Source: Paracoccus luteus (GTDB lineage Bacteria; Pseudomonadota; Alphaproteobacteria; Rhodobacterales; Rhodobacteraceae). Taken from it: DNA of 64,000 bases. The notes beneath the pieces are model-generated. The model saw nothing but the letters and a program-made list of their open reading frames with translations, made no database searches and was not told where the DNA came from. This document shows positions 9,391-16,556 of this stretch, piece after piece. A program made the translations under genes and the position numbers. Location of the stretch: the NCBI RefSeq assembly GCF_004522155.1, contig NZ_SDEA01000002.1:186001-250000 (forward strand). Reading direction: 5' to 3'. How positions within the stretch are numbered: the stretch's first letter is position 1; every line of letters starts with the position of its first letter.

Positions 9391-9966
9391 TCACTGGATG
9401 ATGAAATGCGCGGCCTGCGTCTCGCCGGACGATCCGGGGACCGACAGCGTATAGCGGCCGGGCACGATGGCGACAAAGCTGATCTCGGCCTCGCCCGCGG
9501 CGTCGAACTCGATCGAGTGGACACCCATCGGGCGGATCTCGATGTCGTTGACGATGATCTCGTTCACCCAGACGGCGCGGAAGAAATCGCCACCCGACAG
9601 CGCCAGTTCCGCGCTGCCGTCGGCCACGATGTTGATGCGGTAATAGCCCCCGGATTTCAGCGTGTATTCGCCCCCCGCGACCGGCTTGCCCGAGGCGAGC
9701 GTCAGCGGTTCCAGATCCTCGCGGTTGGATCGCACCATGATGCCCGAAGGGCCATAGTCGTGGTGCTGCACCGCAGCCCCCGCCGTCGCAGGTGCCGCCG
9801 CCGCGGCGTCATCATCGTCGTCGTCGTCTTCGCCGGCCGGCGCGGGCGTCGCCGCATCGGCCTGCGCGGCATCGGCGCCAGGCGCGGGGGTTTCCGGGGC
9901 GGTCTGTGCCAGCGCGGGCGCAGCCAGCGCCGCGGCCATGAGGGCCGCGATCATCAGTCGGGTCAT
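9391..9966 (-). CDS. Small exported protein with poly-Asp tract
   Basis: 191 residues. A signal peptide (MTRLMIAALMAAALAAPALA) is followed by an Ala/Pro linker with E-DDDDDDD at about residues 46-53, then a beta-rich domain of ~125 residues (GGEYTLKSGGYYRINIVADG, VNEIIVNDIEIRP, FVAIVPGRYTLSVPG). The ending has the rhythm of a small beta-sandwich, perhaps cupredoxin-like, but the usual copper ligands are not obvious. GGGAGAGAG precedes the ATG. It sits between the beta-propeller and the ATPase of the operon, where lut clusters place a small exported protein. The seven-Asp run could bind Ca2+ or Ln3+; that is inference. Confidence 0.68.
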   Translation of the reverse strand: MTRLMIAALMAAALAAPALAQTAPETPAPGADAAQADAATPAPAGEDDDDDDDAAAAAPATAGAAVQHHDYGPSGIMVRSNREDLEPLTLASGKPVAGGEYTLKSGGYYRINIVADGSAELALSGGDFFRAVWVNEIIVNDIEIRPMGVHSIEFDAAGEAEISFVAIVPGRYTLSVPGSSGETQAAHFIIQ

Positions 9967-9987
9967 CTCTCTCTCCCTTGGTTTCGA

Positions 9988-10944
9988 TCAGTTCGGGGCG
10001 ACGACGACGCCCCAGGGCTGCTGGCCCACGGGGATCGACTTGACCGCCTTGTTCGTCGCCACGTCGATCACCGTGACGTCGTTGGAATTGCCGTTGGTGG
10101 TGTAAAGCTGGCTCTGGTCCGGGGTGAAGGCCATCTGCCAGACCCGCTGGCCGACCAGGATATAGTCCGTCACCTCAAGGCTGTCGCCATCGACCACGGC
10201 CACGCGGTTGGCCGGTCCCAGCGCCACGAAGATCTTTTTGCCGTCGGCGGTGACGCGCACGCCGACCGGCTGGATCGCCTCGGGCAGGACGCCGGGGATG
10301 TCAAAGCTGATGGTGTGGATGATCGCCTGCGTCGCCGGGTCGATGACGCTGACCGTCCCGCCGATTTCGGAACTGACGTAAAGCCGCGTGCCGTCGTCGG
10401 AAAACTGCGCAAAGCGCGGGCGCTGGTCCACCAGCACGTTGGCGGTGATCTGATACGTCTCGGCGTCGATGAAATGCGCCATGTTCGTCGTTTCGGACGT
10501 GTTGATGACGACCTTGCCGTCGGGCGAGATGCCCATCCCCTCGGGCTCGACGCCCACGGGGATCTCGGCCAGCATCTGGTGGGTCTTGGTGTCCACGACC
10601 GTGACCAGGTTGTCATCCTCGTTGGCGATATACAGCGGGTTGCCCGACGGGTGCAGGACGAACAGTTCCGGGTCGGGGCCGCTGGGCAGGGTGTGCAGCT
10701 CCTGCATCGTCTCGGGGTCGAACACCCGCACCAGATCGTCGTCGGACGCGCAGATATACAGCTCCTTGCCATCAGGCGAGATGGCGATGCCGCGCGGGCG
10801 GTTGCCCACCGGATAGCTGCCCAGCACCTCGAGCGTGTCGCCGTCGATGACGGTCACGTCGTTGCCCTTTTCGTTGGACACGAACACCTTGTTGGCCAGC
10901 GCGGGCGTGGCGGACAGCAGCAGGATCAGCACGGCGGTTTTCAT
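9988..10944 (-). CDS. PQQ-catabolism-associated YVTN beta-propeller protein
   Basis: Periplasmic beta-propeller, 318 residues, signal peptide MKTAVLILLLSATPALA. Repeats of the pattern VTVIDGDTLEVLGSYPVGNR, ...GIAISPDGKELYI recur about seven times. Start ATG at 10944 has GAGGGACCG within the end of the upstream gene; the frame upstream is a shadow. It matches the beta-propeller family found with PQQ dehydrogenases and ABC genes. The gene follows the binding-protein gene by 7 bp, so it is part of the same mRNA. A second, distinct propeller gene lies at 13396. Confidence 0.85.
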   Translation of the reverse strand: MKTAVLILLLSATPALANKVFVSNEKGNDVTVIDGDTLEVLGSYPVGNRPRGIAISPDGKELYICASDDDLVRVFDPETMQELHTLPSGPDPELFVLHPSGNPLYIANEDDNLVTVVDTKTHQMLAEIPVGVEPEGMGISPDGKVVINTSETTNMAHFIDAETYQITANVLVDQRPRFAQFSDDGTRLYVSSEIGGTVSVIDPATQAIIHTISFDIPGVLPEAIQPVGVRVTADGKKIFVALGPANRVAVVDGDSLEVTDYILVGQRVWQMAFTPDQSQLYTTNGNSNDVTVIDVATNKAVKSIPVGQQPWGVVVAPN

Positions 10945-10951
10945 CGGTCCC

Positions 10952-12196
10952 TCAGAGTTTGCAGGCGGTTTCGGGGCGGTCGATCCCAAGGGTGTCCAGC
11001 GCGGTGACCTGATGCAGATACGCGTCCTGCGGGCTGACGCTGGCCATCAGCAAGCCGGTGGTCAGCAGGATCGGCTGGCGCAGCTGGTGATCCCAGTCGC
11101 GGACGGTCAGCTTCTGGCCCTTGAACCCTGCGACGTTGAAATCGGGCGACAGGATGAAATCGCGCAGCACGTCGGGATCGGCGGACCGGGCGCGGGTCGC
11201 GGCCTCGCCCACCATCCGCAGGGCGATCCAGGTCTGGTAATCCTCCTCGCGCATGGGGCGGGCGGCCAGCGCCTCGAACCGGTTCTGGAACTGGGTCGCG
11301 CCCCAGGCCTCCATCGCCGGATGCCAGCTGCGCGGCACCAGCCCGGCGGACCCGGCCACGGGGCGCGGATCCCATGTGTGATAGGGCATGTAGCCCGCGA
11401 AGATCCCGGCCTCGTCGGCGGTGATCATGATGTCGTAATCGGGCGCGCGCTGGGTAAAGACCGGTATCTGGGCCTGCACCTGCACATGGCCCGAATCGGT
11501 GCGCCGGGCGCCGCCGGTATCCTCGAACACGCGCTCTTCGACGATTTTCGCGCCGAACTTGGTCGCGGCGCGGCGATAGGCGTCGGCCAGGGCCTGATCC
11601 TCGGGGTGGCTGCCGGTGACAAGGAACCAGCGCGGCCATTTCTTCCACATCAGGAACTGCGCCAGCCCGTCGGCCGCCATCGCGTGGCTGGGCGCGGCGT
11701 GGATGACGTTGGCGCGGCAATCGGCGCCGCGCAGCGCATCCTCGCGCGCGCGGGCGTTCAGGATCAGGGCGCGGTCGCCCGCCCGGTCGGCCAGCGCCAG
11801 CGTCGTCGCGGCATCGGCCAACACGACGACAAAGCGGATGTCCTGGGCCAGCAGGCCGTCCAGCCCGGCCGCCGCGGTTTCGGGGGTGGCCGCAACCTCG
11901 ACCGCGTCGAAGTCCTGGCCCATGAAGCGGCCGGTGGTGTCGTTGTCGTCGATGGCCAGCCGCGCCCCGGCAAAGCCCAGGTCGGGGGGCGGCAGTTCCA
12001 GCCGCGAAATCGGGGGCAACCCGGCCCGATCGACCCGCAGGACGCCGATGCGGATCATCTGCGGCGCGGGCTGCGCGGCGGGTTGCGTGGCGGGCGCCGC
12101 CTGCTGGGCGATTGCGGGCAGGCCCGGCGCCCCCGCCAGAATCGGGCCGATCATCGCGGCCGCCAGCGCGCGGCGCAGAACCGTCGTGTGTCGCAT
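10952..12196 (-). CDS. ABC transporter substrate-binding protein, PQQ alcohol dehydrogenase-associated
   Basis: First gene of the ABC operon; 414 residues with signal peptide (MRHTTVLRRALAAAMIG..., cleavage near AIAQQ). The mature protein resembles the branched-chain amino-acid type binding proteins that occur beside PQQ dehydrogenases (MIRIGVLRVDRAGLPPISRLELPPPDLGF, AEVAATPETAA region, YDIMITADEAGIFAGYMPYHT). The ATG at 12196 lies 6 nt after GGAGG; an ATG at 12202 is too close to it. This family is the counterpart of LutA in lanthanide-using methylotrophs, which would fit the XoxF enzyme encoded 4 kb away. Divergent from the gene at 12333 with 136 bp between. Confidence 0.82.
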   Translation of the reverse strand: MRHTTVLRRALAAAMIGPILAGAPGLPAIAQQAAPATQPAAQPAPQMIRIGVLRVDRAGLPPISRLELPPPDLGFAGARLAIDDNDTTGRFMGQDFDAVEVAATPETAAAGLDGLLAQDIRFVVVLADAATTLALADRAGDRALILNARAREDALRGADCRANVIHAAPSHAMAADGLAQFLMWKKWPRWFLVTGSHPEDQALADAYRRAATKFGAKIVEERVFEDTGGARRTDSGHVQVQAQIPVFTQRAPDYDIMITADEAGIFAGYMPYHTWDPRPVAGSAGLVPRSWHPAMEAWGATQFQNRFEALAARPMREEDYQTWIALRMVGEAATRARSADPDVLRDFILSPDFNVAGFKGQKLTVRDWDHQLRQPILLTTGLLMASVSPQDAYLHQVTALDTLGIDRPETACKL

Positions 12197-12332
12197 CGTC
12201 ATCCTCCGCCGGTCAGTCTTGGCGCTGCGACCTGTTCGCGCAACCCCGCAAAATGTCCCGGAAATCAATGCCGATCTTGCCTGCGACATAGGGATGATGG
12301 ACGCCGCCGGCCGGCCGCGCCATGCTGCGGGG

Positions 12333-12842
12333 ATGAGATGGATCCGCCCCCTGCTGCTGACGCTGGCGGCGCTGGCCACGATGGCCGCCACGCCACTTTA
12401 CGGACCGCCGCCGGAACCCGGCACGGCGGTCTGGTTCGGGCTGCATTTCATCGACACCTCGACCGAGGGCGCGATCCAGGGCGTGCGCGCGGATGAGACC
12501 GCGCGCATCGCCATGATCGAGGATTTCATCGCCGACGACCTGACCGCGCGGGGCTTCACCCTGATCGAACCGCCGGCGGACAAGGTCGCGGCGATCAAGA
12601 ACCCCGTGAACTCGAACCACCGCGACACCAGGATCGCGGCCGGGATGGGCGCGCGCTATGCTATTTCCGGCGAGGTGCAGAAGGTGTCCAACCTGATCCT
12701 GGCGGTAAACCTGTATGTGCGCGACGCCCAGACCGGCAAGAACGTGCGCGCGGGCGCCGTGGACATCCGCGGGAACAACGACGAAAGTTTCCGGCGCGGC
12801 TACAGCTATCTGCTGAGAAACATCATCTTTCGCGAGGAGTAA
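12333..12842 (+). CDS. Exported DUF2380/DUF3280-like protein
   Basis: 169 residues with a signal peptide (MRWIRPLLLTLAALATMAATP). The mature region (WFGLHFIDTSTEGA, IEDFIADDLTARGFTLIEPP, AGMGARYAISGEVQKVSNLIL) looks like the small periplasmic DUF2380/DUF3280 family found near quinoprotein genes; this is recalled, not searched. The fold suggested by ARYAISGEV is like that of lipoprotein or TolB-type N-terminal domains. It begins a three-gene plus-strand operon with the MxaD-like and propeller genes (2-bp gap to the next gene). Confidence 0.65.
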   Translation: MRWIRPLLLTLAALATMAATPLYGPPPEPGTAVWFGLHFIDTSTEGAIQGVRADETARIAMIEDFIADDLTARGFTLIEPPADKVAAIKNPVNSNHRDTRIAAGMGARYAISGEVQKVSNLILAVNLYVRDAQTGKNVRAGAVDIRGNNDESFRRGYSYLLRNIIFREE

Positions 12843-12844
12843 GG

Positions 12845-13399
12845 ATGAAGCCTGTGCTGACGGTGGCGCTTGCCGCCATGCTGTCGATGGTCGGGGCGGC
12901 GCACGCGCACGGGCCCGTCCGCCTGAAGGTCGAACTGACCGAGACCCTGAACGCCGCCCCCGACGAGGTCTGGGCCGCCATCGGCAAGTTCGACGACATG
13001 GGCTGGCATCCCGCCGTCGCCACGACCGAGATGACGGCCGACAGCGCCTCGGCCACCGAGCCCGAGAAATCGACCCGCGTCCTGCACCTGCGGGCGGATG
13101 CGGGCGATCCCACGATCACGGAACAGCTGACCAAGTGGCAGCCGGAAAAGCGCTGCTATGCCTATCGCATCACGGCGGTCGAGGTGACGGTCCTGCCGGT
13201 GACCAACTATGCCTCGACCCTGTGCGTGAACGATCAGGACGGCAAGGCCAGGGTCGTGTGGAAGGGCGGGTTCTATCGCGGCTTTCCCAACAACGACCCG
13301 CCGGCCGAACTGAACGACGACGCGGCGACAGCGGCCGTCACCGGCATCTATCAGGCCGGGCTGGACGCGCTGGCGGAACGCTTCGGCAAGGCCGAGTGA
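12845..13399 (+). CDS. MxaD-like SRPBCC family exported protein
   Basis: 184 residues. Signal peptide MKPVLTVALAAMLSMVGAAHA, then a START/Bet v1-like (SRPBCC) domain: LTETLNAAPDEVWAAIGKFD, DMGWHPAVATTE and VVWKGGFYRG. MxaD in methanol dehydrogenase clusters has this architecture and helps electron transfer between methanol dehydrogenase and cytochrome cL. Here it is linked to xoxF rather than mxaF. AAGG precedes the ATG directly after the upstream stop. The last bases overlap the next gene's GTG. Confidence 0.75.
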   Translation: MKPVLTVALAAMLSMVGAAHAHGPVRLKVELTETLNAAPDEVWAAIGKFDDMGWHPAVATTEMTADSASATEPEKSTRVLHLRADAGDPTITEQLTKWQPEKRCYAYRITAVEVTVLPVTNYASTLCVNDQDGKARVVWKGGFYRGFPNNDPPAELNDDAATAAVTGIYQAGLDALAERFGKAE

Positions 13400-14319
13400 T
13401 CCGCGCGGCGCTGGCCGTCTGCGTGATGGTATCCCCGGCGGTGGCGGGGGACATCGCGTTCGTGACGTCGCAGAATGCGGGATCGATCAGCATCGTCGAT
13501 CTGGATGCGGGACGGGTCCGCGCGACGGTGCCGGTCGAGGGCGCGCCCGCGCCCGTCGCCTATGACCCGGCGGCGGGGCGGGCCTATGTCATCGCCGCCG
13601 AGACCGGCCGGCTGACCGTGCTGGACACGACCGGCGCGGTCCTGCAGCGCGCCGATCTGGGCGAGGGCAGCTTTGGTATCGCCGTGGGCGGGGGGCGGCT
13701 GTTCGTGGCCGACTGGTATGGCGCGCGCCTGCGCTGCCTGACGCCTGACGGGGCCGAGGTCTGGTCGGCCCCGACCGGGCGCGCGCCCGCTGGCGTCGCC
13801 TTGTCCGGGGACCGGCGCGTGGTGGTGACGGCGGACCGCGACGACGACCGGCTGTCGGCGTTCGACGCGGGTGATGGGCGCGCGCTGTGGACGGCGCGGA
13901 CCGGCAGCCACCCTTATGCCGTGGTCTTTCACGACGGCCGGTTCTGGACGACCGACGTGCAGTCGAACAGCCTGACGGTGATCGACGCGGCCAGCGGGGC
14001 GGTTCTGGCGCGGGTCCAGACGGGCGATCATCCCTATGGCGTGGCCTTCGCGGGCGGAAAGGGCTTCGTCACCGACCAGTATGCCGCGAAGGTGACGGTG
14101 TTCGATCCCCGGACGCTGGCCGCCACCGGCACCATCGAGGTCGGCGATTACCCCGAGGGGATCGCGGCGCTGTCGGACGGGCGGCGCGTGGCGCTGGCGA
14201 ACTGGGACGCGGACCGGCTGACGGTGATCGACGCGGCGACGCAAACCGTCACGGCCGAGATCGACGTGCCCGCGGGTCCGCGGTCGTTCGGGATGTTCGT
14301 CGGGCCGGACGCGCCCTAG
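13396..14319 (+). CDS. Exported YVTN beta-propeller protein (second copy type)
   Basis: 307 residues; signal peptide VIRAALAVCVMVSPAVA-GD. About seven YVTN-type blades, such as AFVTSQNAGSISIVDLDAGR and RTGSHPYAVVFHDGRFW. Starts at GTG 13396, overlapping the upstream stop (GTGA); the long frame before it is a shadow. It is shorter and diverged from the propeller at 9988, so not a simple duplicate. Likely a periplasmic scaffold or ligand-binding protein of the methanol oxidation system. It converges with the rhodanese-like gene, with 9 bp between stops. Confidence 0.8.
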   Translation: MIRAALAVCVMVSPAVAGDIAFVTSQNAGSISIVDLDAGRVRATVPVEGAPAPVAYDPAAGRAYVIAAETGRLTVLDTTGAVLQRADLGEGSFGIAVGGGRLFVADWYGARLRCLTPDGAEVWSAPTGRAPAGVALSGDRRVVVTADRDDDRLSAFDAGDGRALWTARTGSHPYAVVFHDGRFWTTDVQSNSLTVIDAASGAVLARVQTGDHPYGVAFAGGKGFVTDQYAAKVTVFDPRTLAATGTIEVGDYPEGIAALSDGRRVALANWDADRLTVIDAATQTVTAEIDVPAGPRSFGMFVGPDAP

Positions 14320-14328
14320 GGTCGGCCG

Positions 14329-14871
14329 CTAGCGGATCTCGGGCGCGATCTCGGTCAACTCGCCGCCAGCGGCCTGCCAATCCTCGACCCCGCCGGGGAA
14401 CCAGGCGACACTGGCATAGCCCATCTCGACCGCGCGGCGGGCGGCATTCCAGCTCATCCAGCAGTCGGCCTTGCAGAAGAACACCAGCGCGGCGCCCTTG
14501 TCGCCGGCGGTCAGCCATTCCAGCGCAGCGGCAAAGCCCGCCTGGGCCTGCGGCGACAGCCGGTCATAGCCGGTGTCGGGCAGCCACACCGCGCCGGGGA
14601 TCGACAGATGCACGGGCTGGCGCCAGACGGTCCCCGCGGGCAGGCCATCCGGGCGGCGGACCTGCGGCAGCACGTCGATCAGCACCGCGCCCTGCGCCTG
14701 CCATTCGGCGGTGCCGCCCGCGTCCAGGACGGTGGCGCCGGCCAGCGTCGCGGGGACCGGCGCGCGATACGGCTCGCCGTGATAGCCCGGCGGCTCGGGC
14801 ACCGTCTGGGCGGCCGCGGGGGCGCACAGCAGGGCGGCCACGGCCAGCACCGCGGCGGCCCGCGCCGTCAT
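14329..14871 (-). CDS. PQQ-associated CxxxCW rhodanese-like exported protein
   Basis: 180 residues with signal peptide (MTARAAAVLAVAALLCAPAAA). A rhodanese-like domain follows, with VLIDVLPQVRRPDGLP and the key motif FFCKADCWMSWNAARR (Cys-x3-Cys-Trp). That motif identifies the PQQ-dependent-catabolism-associated cysteine-motif family usually placed with quinoprotein dehydrogenases. The ATG at 14871 overlaps the xoxJ stop (ATGA), so it is the fourth gene of the xoxFGJ operon. The substrate is unknown; a sulfur or redox role at the two cysteines is inferred. Confidence 0.83.
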   Translation of the reverse strand: MTARAAAVLAVAALLCAPAAAQTVPEPPGYHGEPYRAPVPATLAGATVLDAGGTAEWQAQGAVLIDVLPQVRRPDGLPAGTVWRQPVHLSIPGAVWLPDTGYDRLSPQAQAGFAAALEWLTAGDKGAALVFFCKADCWMSWNAARRAVEMGYASVAWFPGGVEDWQAAGGELTEIAPEIR

Positions 14872-15689
14872 GGCTTCAGCGCCTTGCCGAAGTCATCGAC
14901 CAGCGGCACCCCCGCCTGATGCAGGATCGCGTCGATCTCGGCCTGGTTGCGGCGGATCAGGCTGTTCAGCTCGCGCTTCCAGTCCTGTTCGCTGGGGCGC
15001 ACGCCCATCGTGATGCGATAGAACAGCTTGGGCCCGCCCTCTTCCTTGAGAAGGGGGGTGAACTGCAACTCCGGGTCGGCCTTGACCAGCGGACCCGCCA
15101 GCGGACCCCAGAGGACGGCGGCGTCCAGTGTGCCGTCCTTGACCGCCGCCAGCATGTCGCCGACCGGGTTTTCCACCCGCCGGTCCACGAACAGATCCCA
15201 GCCGCGCATGTCCTTGGCCAGCCCGGCGCGGGCCATGTGGGTCGCGGGCGGCGTGCCCGCCACGACCCCCAGCTGACGGTCCTTGAGCGCGGGGTCGGTC
15301 AGCCGGTCCACCCCGGCCAGTTCGCCGTCCTTGCGGGTGACGATGCCATAGACCGAGGTATAGTAATGGTTGGTGTTCTGCACCAGCTCGTCGCCCTGGG
15401 CATAGCCCATGACCACGTCGCAGGTGCCCGCGCGCAGCGTGCGGCGGATGAAGCCGCTGCCCTGCGGGAACCAGCTGTATTCCACCGGCAGGCCCAGCTT
15501 GGCCGCCATCAGCTCGGCCAGCTTGTTTTCGAACCCCGATCCGTCCTGCGACGACAGCGGATCGGCCGCGGGATCGGCGCAGACGCGGAACGCCGTCGTG
15601 GACCGCAGTTCGGCCAGCTGCGCCGGGGCGGCCTGCGTCCCCGCCGCCAACAGCGCGGCGGCCAGCAGCGCGGCGCGGGCGTGGCGCAT
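14868..15689 (-). CDS. xoxJ: XoxJ, quinoprotein dehydrogenase-associated periplasmic binding protein
   Basis: 273-residue exported protein of the solute-binding fold (signal peptide MRHARAALLAAALLAAGTQA). Family segments include FRVCADPAADPLSSQDGSGFENKLAELM (Cys kept), GTCDVVMGYAQGDELV and the C-terminal RNQAEIDAILHQAGVPLV. XoxJ binds apo-XoxF and is thought to help its activation or cofactor loading. The start ATG at 15689 lies 3 bp after the xoxG stop; the longer frame is a shadow of xoxG. Confidence 0.9.
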   Translation of the reverse strand: MRHARAALLAAALLAAGTQAAPAQLAELRSTTAFRVCADPAADPLSSQDGSGFENKLAELMAAKLGLPVEYSWFPQGSGFIRRTLRAGTCDVVMGYAQGDELVQNTNHYYTSVYGIVTRKDGELAGVDRLTDPALKDRQLGVVAGTPPATHMARAGLAKDMRGWDLFVDRRVENPVGDMLAAVKDGTLDAAVLWGPLAGPLVKADPELQFTPLLKEEGGPKLFYRITMGVRPSEQDWKRELNSLIRRNQAEIDAILHQAGVPLVDDFGKALKP

Positions 15690-15691
15690 CC

Positions 15692-16447
15692 TCAACCCTC
15701 CATGCACGAGTTTTCCTGCGCGGCGAACTCGTCGGACTTGGCGGCTTTCTTCGCAGGGCGGCCACGCGGGATCGACTCGGTGCCGCGGGCGAGCAGATAG
15801 GCATAGATGTCGTCCACATAGCACCAGACGTTCTTGTTGGTGCCGAAGGCGGGCATCACCTGGTTGGCCGAGCCCGAGCCGATGTTCTGCATCCCCGAGG
15901 CGACGATCTGCTGGAACTGGTAATAGTCCATCTTGTGGACGACCGAGTCCTTGAGCGCGGGCGCATAGGTCGAGCCCTCGCCATCCGGGCCGTGGCAGAC
16001 ATGGCATTCCGCGTGATAGCGGCGATAACCCGAGAAGGACGCGTAATCGAGTTCGCCGTTCTCATCGACCTTGAAGGTCGGGATGCCGTCGGCGTTATAC
16101 CAGCGGCCGTTTTCCATGTTCGCGGGGGTCAGATCCTGCGGGCCGTCCGGCAGGTTGATCTGGGCGACGCCGGTCACATGGCCGGGCGAGACGGCCCCCA
16201 CGCCGGTCGCGACGGCAGAGCCTGCGGCGTTGACCTGCATCTCGACCGAGTTCTTGGTGCGGTCGATGGCGGCGGGGGCGCCGCGGACGGGGGCACCGCC
16301 ATCGGCCGGGGCGGCGGGCGAGGTCGCCGCGGCGGCGCCCGCGCCTGCGGCGGCCGGGTCGGCCGGTGGCGTGGCGGTCTGCGCAAAGGCGGCATTCGCC
16401 AGCACCAGGCTGAAGGCCAGCACGCTGGCGGTCGTCGAAACGGTCAT
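15692..16447 (-). CDS. xoxG: XoxG, c-type cytochrome for methanol dehydrogenase
   Basis: 251 residues. Signal peptide MTVSTTASVLAFSLVLANAAFA, then a ~45-residue Ala/Pro-rich linker, then a single-heme cytochrome c domain with CHVCHG (about residues 147-152) and a distal Met in the NQVMPAFG stretch. Two further cysteines, in NVWCYVDD and near the C-terminus (QENSCMEG), match the four-Cys methanol-metabolism cytochrome family. It accepts electrons from XoxF. The ATG at 16447 is chosen over 16465 because it follows GGGAGAGAGC at good spacing and starts the signal peptide cleanly. Separated from xoxF by two hairpins. Confidence 0.9.
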   Translation of the reverse strand: MTVSTTASVLAFSLVLANAAFAQTATPPADPAAAGAGAAAATSPAAPADGGAPVRGAPAAIDRTKNSVEMQVNAAGSAVATGVGAVSPGHVTGVAQINLPDGPQDLTPANMENGRWYNADGIPTFKVDENGELDYASFSGYRRYHAECHVCHGPDGEGSTYAPALKDSVVHKMDYYQFQQIVASGMQNIGSGSANQVMPAFGTNKNVWCYVDDIYAYLLARGTESIPRGRPAKKAAKSDEFAAQENSCMEG

Positions 16448-16490
16448 GGTCAAGCTCTCTCCCATTGCGGTGCCACCCCCTCCAGATGGA

Positions 16491-16518
16491 ACCGCCCCGA
16501 GGTTATCCCCGGGGCGGT
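16491..16518 (-). terminator. 12-bp stem hairpin between xoxF and xoxG
   Basis: ACCGCCCCGAGG (16491-16502) and CCCCGGGGCGGT (16507-16518) form a 12-bp stem with one mismatch and a TTAT loop. No strong T-run follows in the minus direction, so it may attenuate or protect mRNA rather than end it. Confidence 0.55.
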
Positions 16519-16532
16519 GATTGTGCAGTCAC

Positions 16533-16555
16533 ACTTTCGTCGGCTGGACGAAAGT
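16533..16555 (-). terminator. 9-bp stem hairpin directly after xoxF
   Basis: ACTTTCGTC (16533-16541) and GACGAAAGT (16547-16555) form a perfect 9-bp stem with a 5-nt loop, one base past the xoxF stop codon. It is the first of two hairpins before xoxG and could stabilise the 3' end of an abundant xoxF message. Confidence 0.5.
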
Positions 16556-16556
16556 A

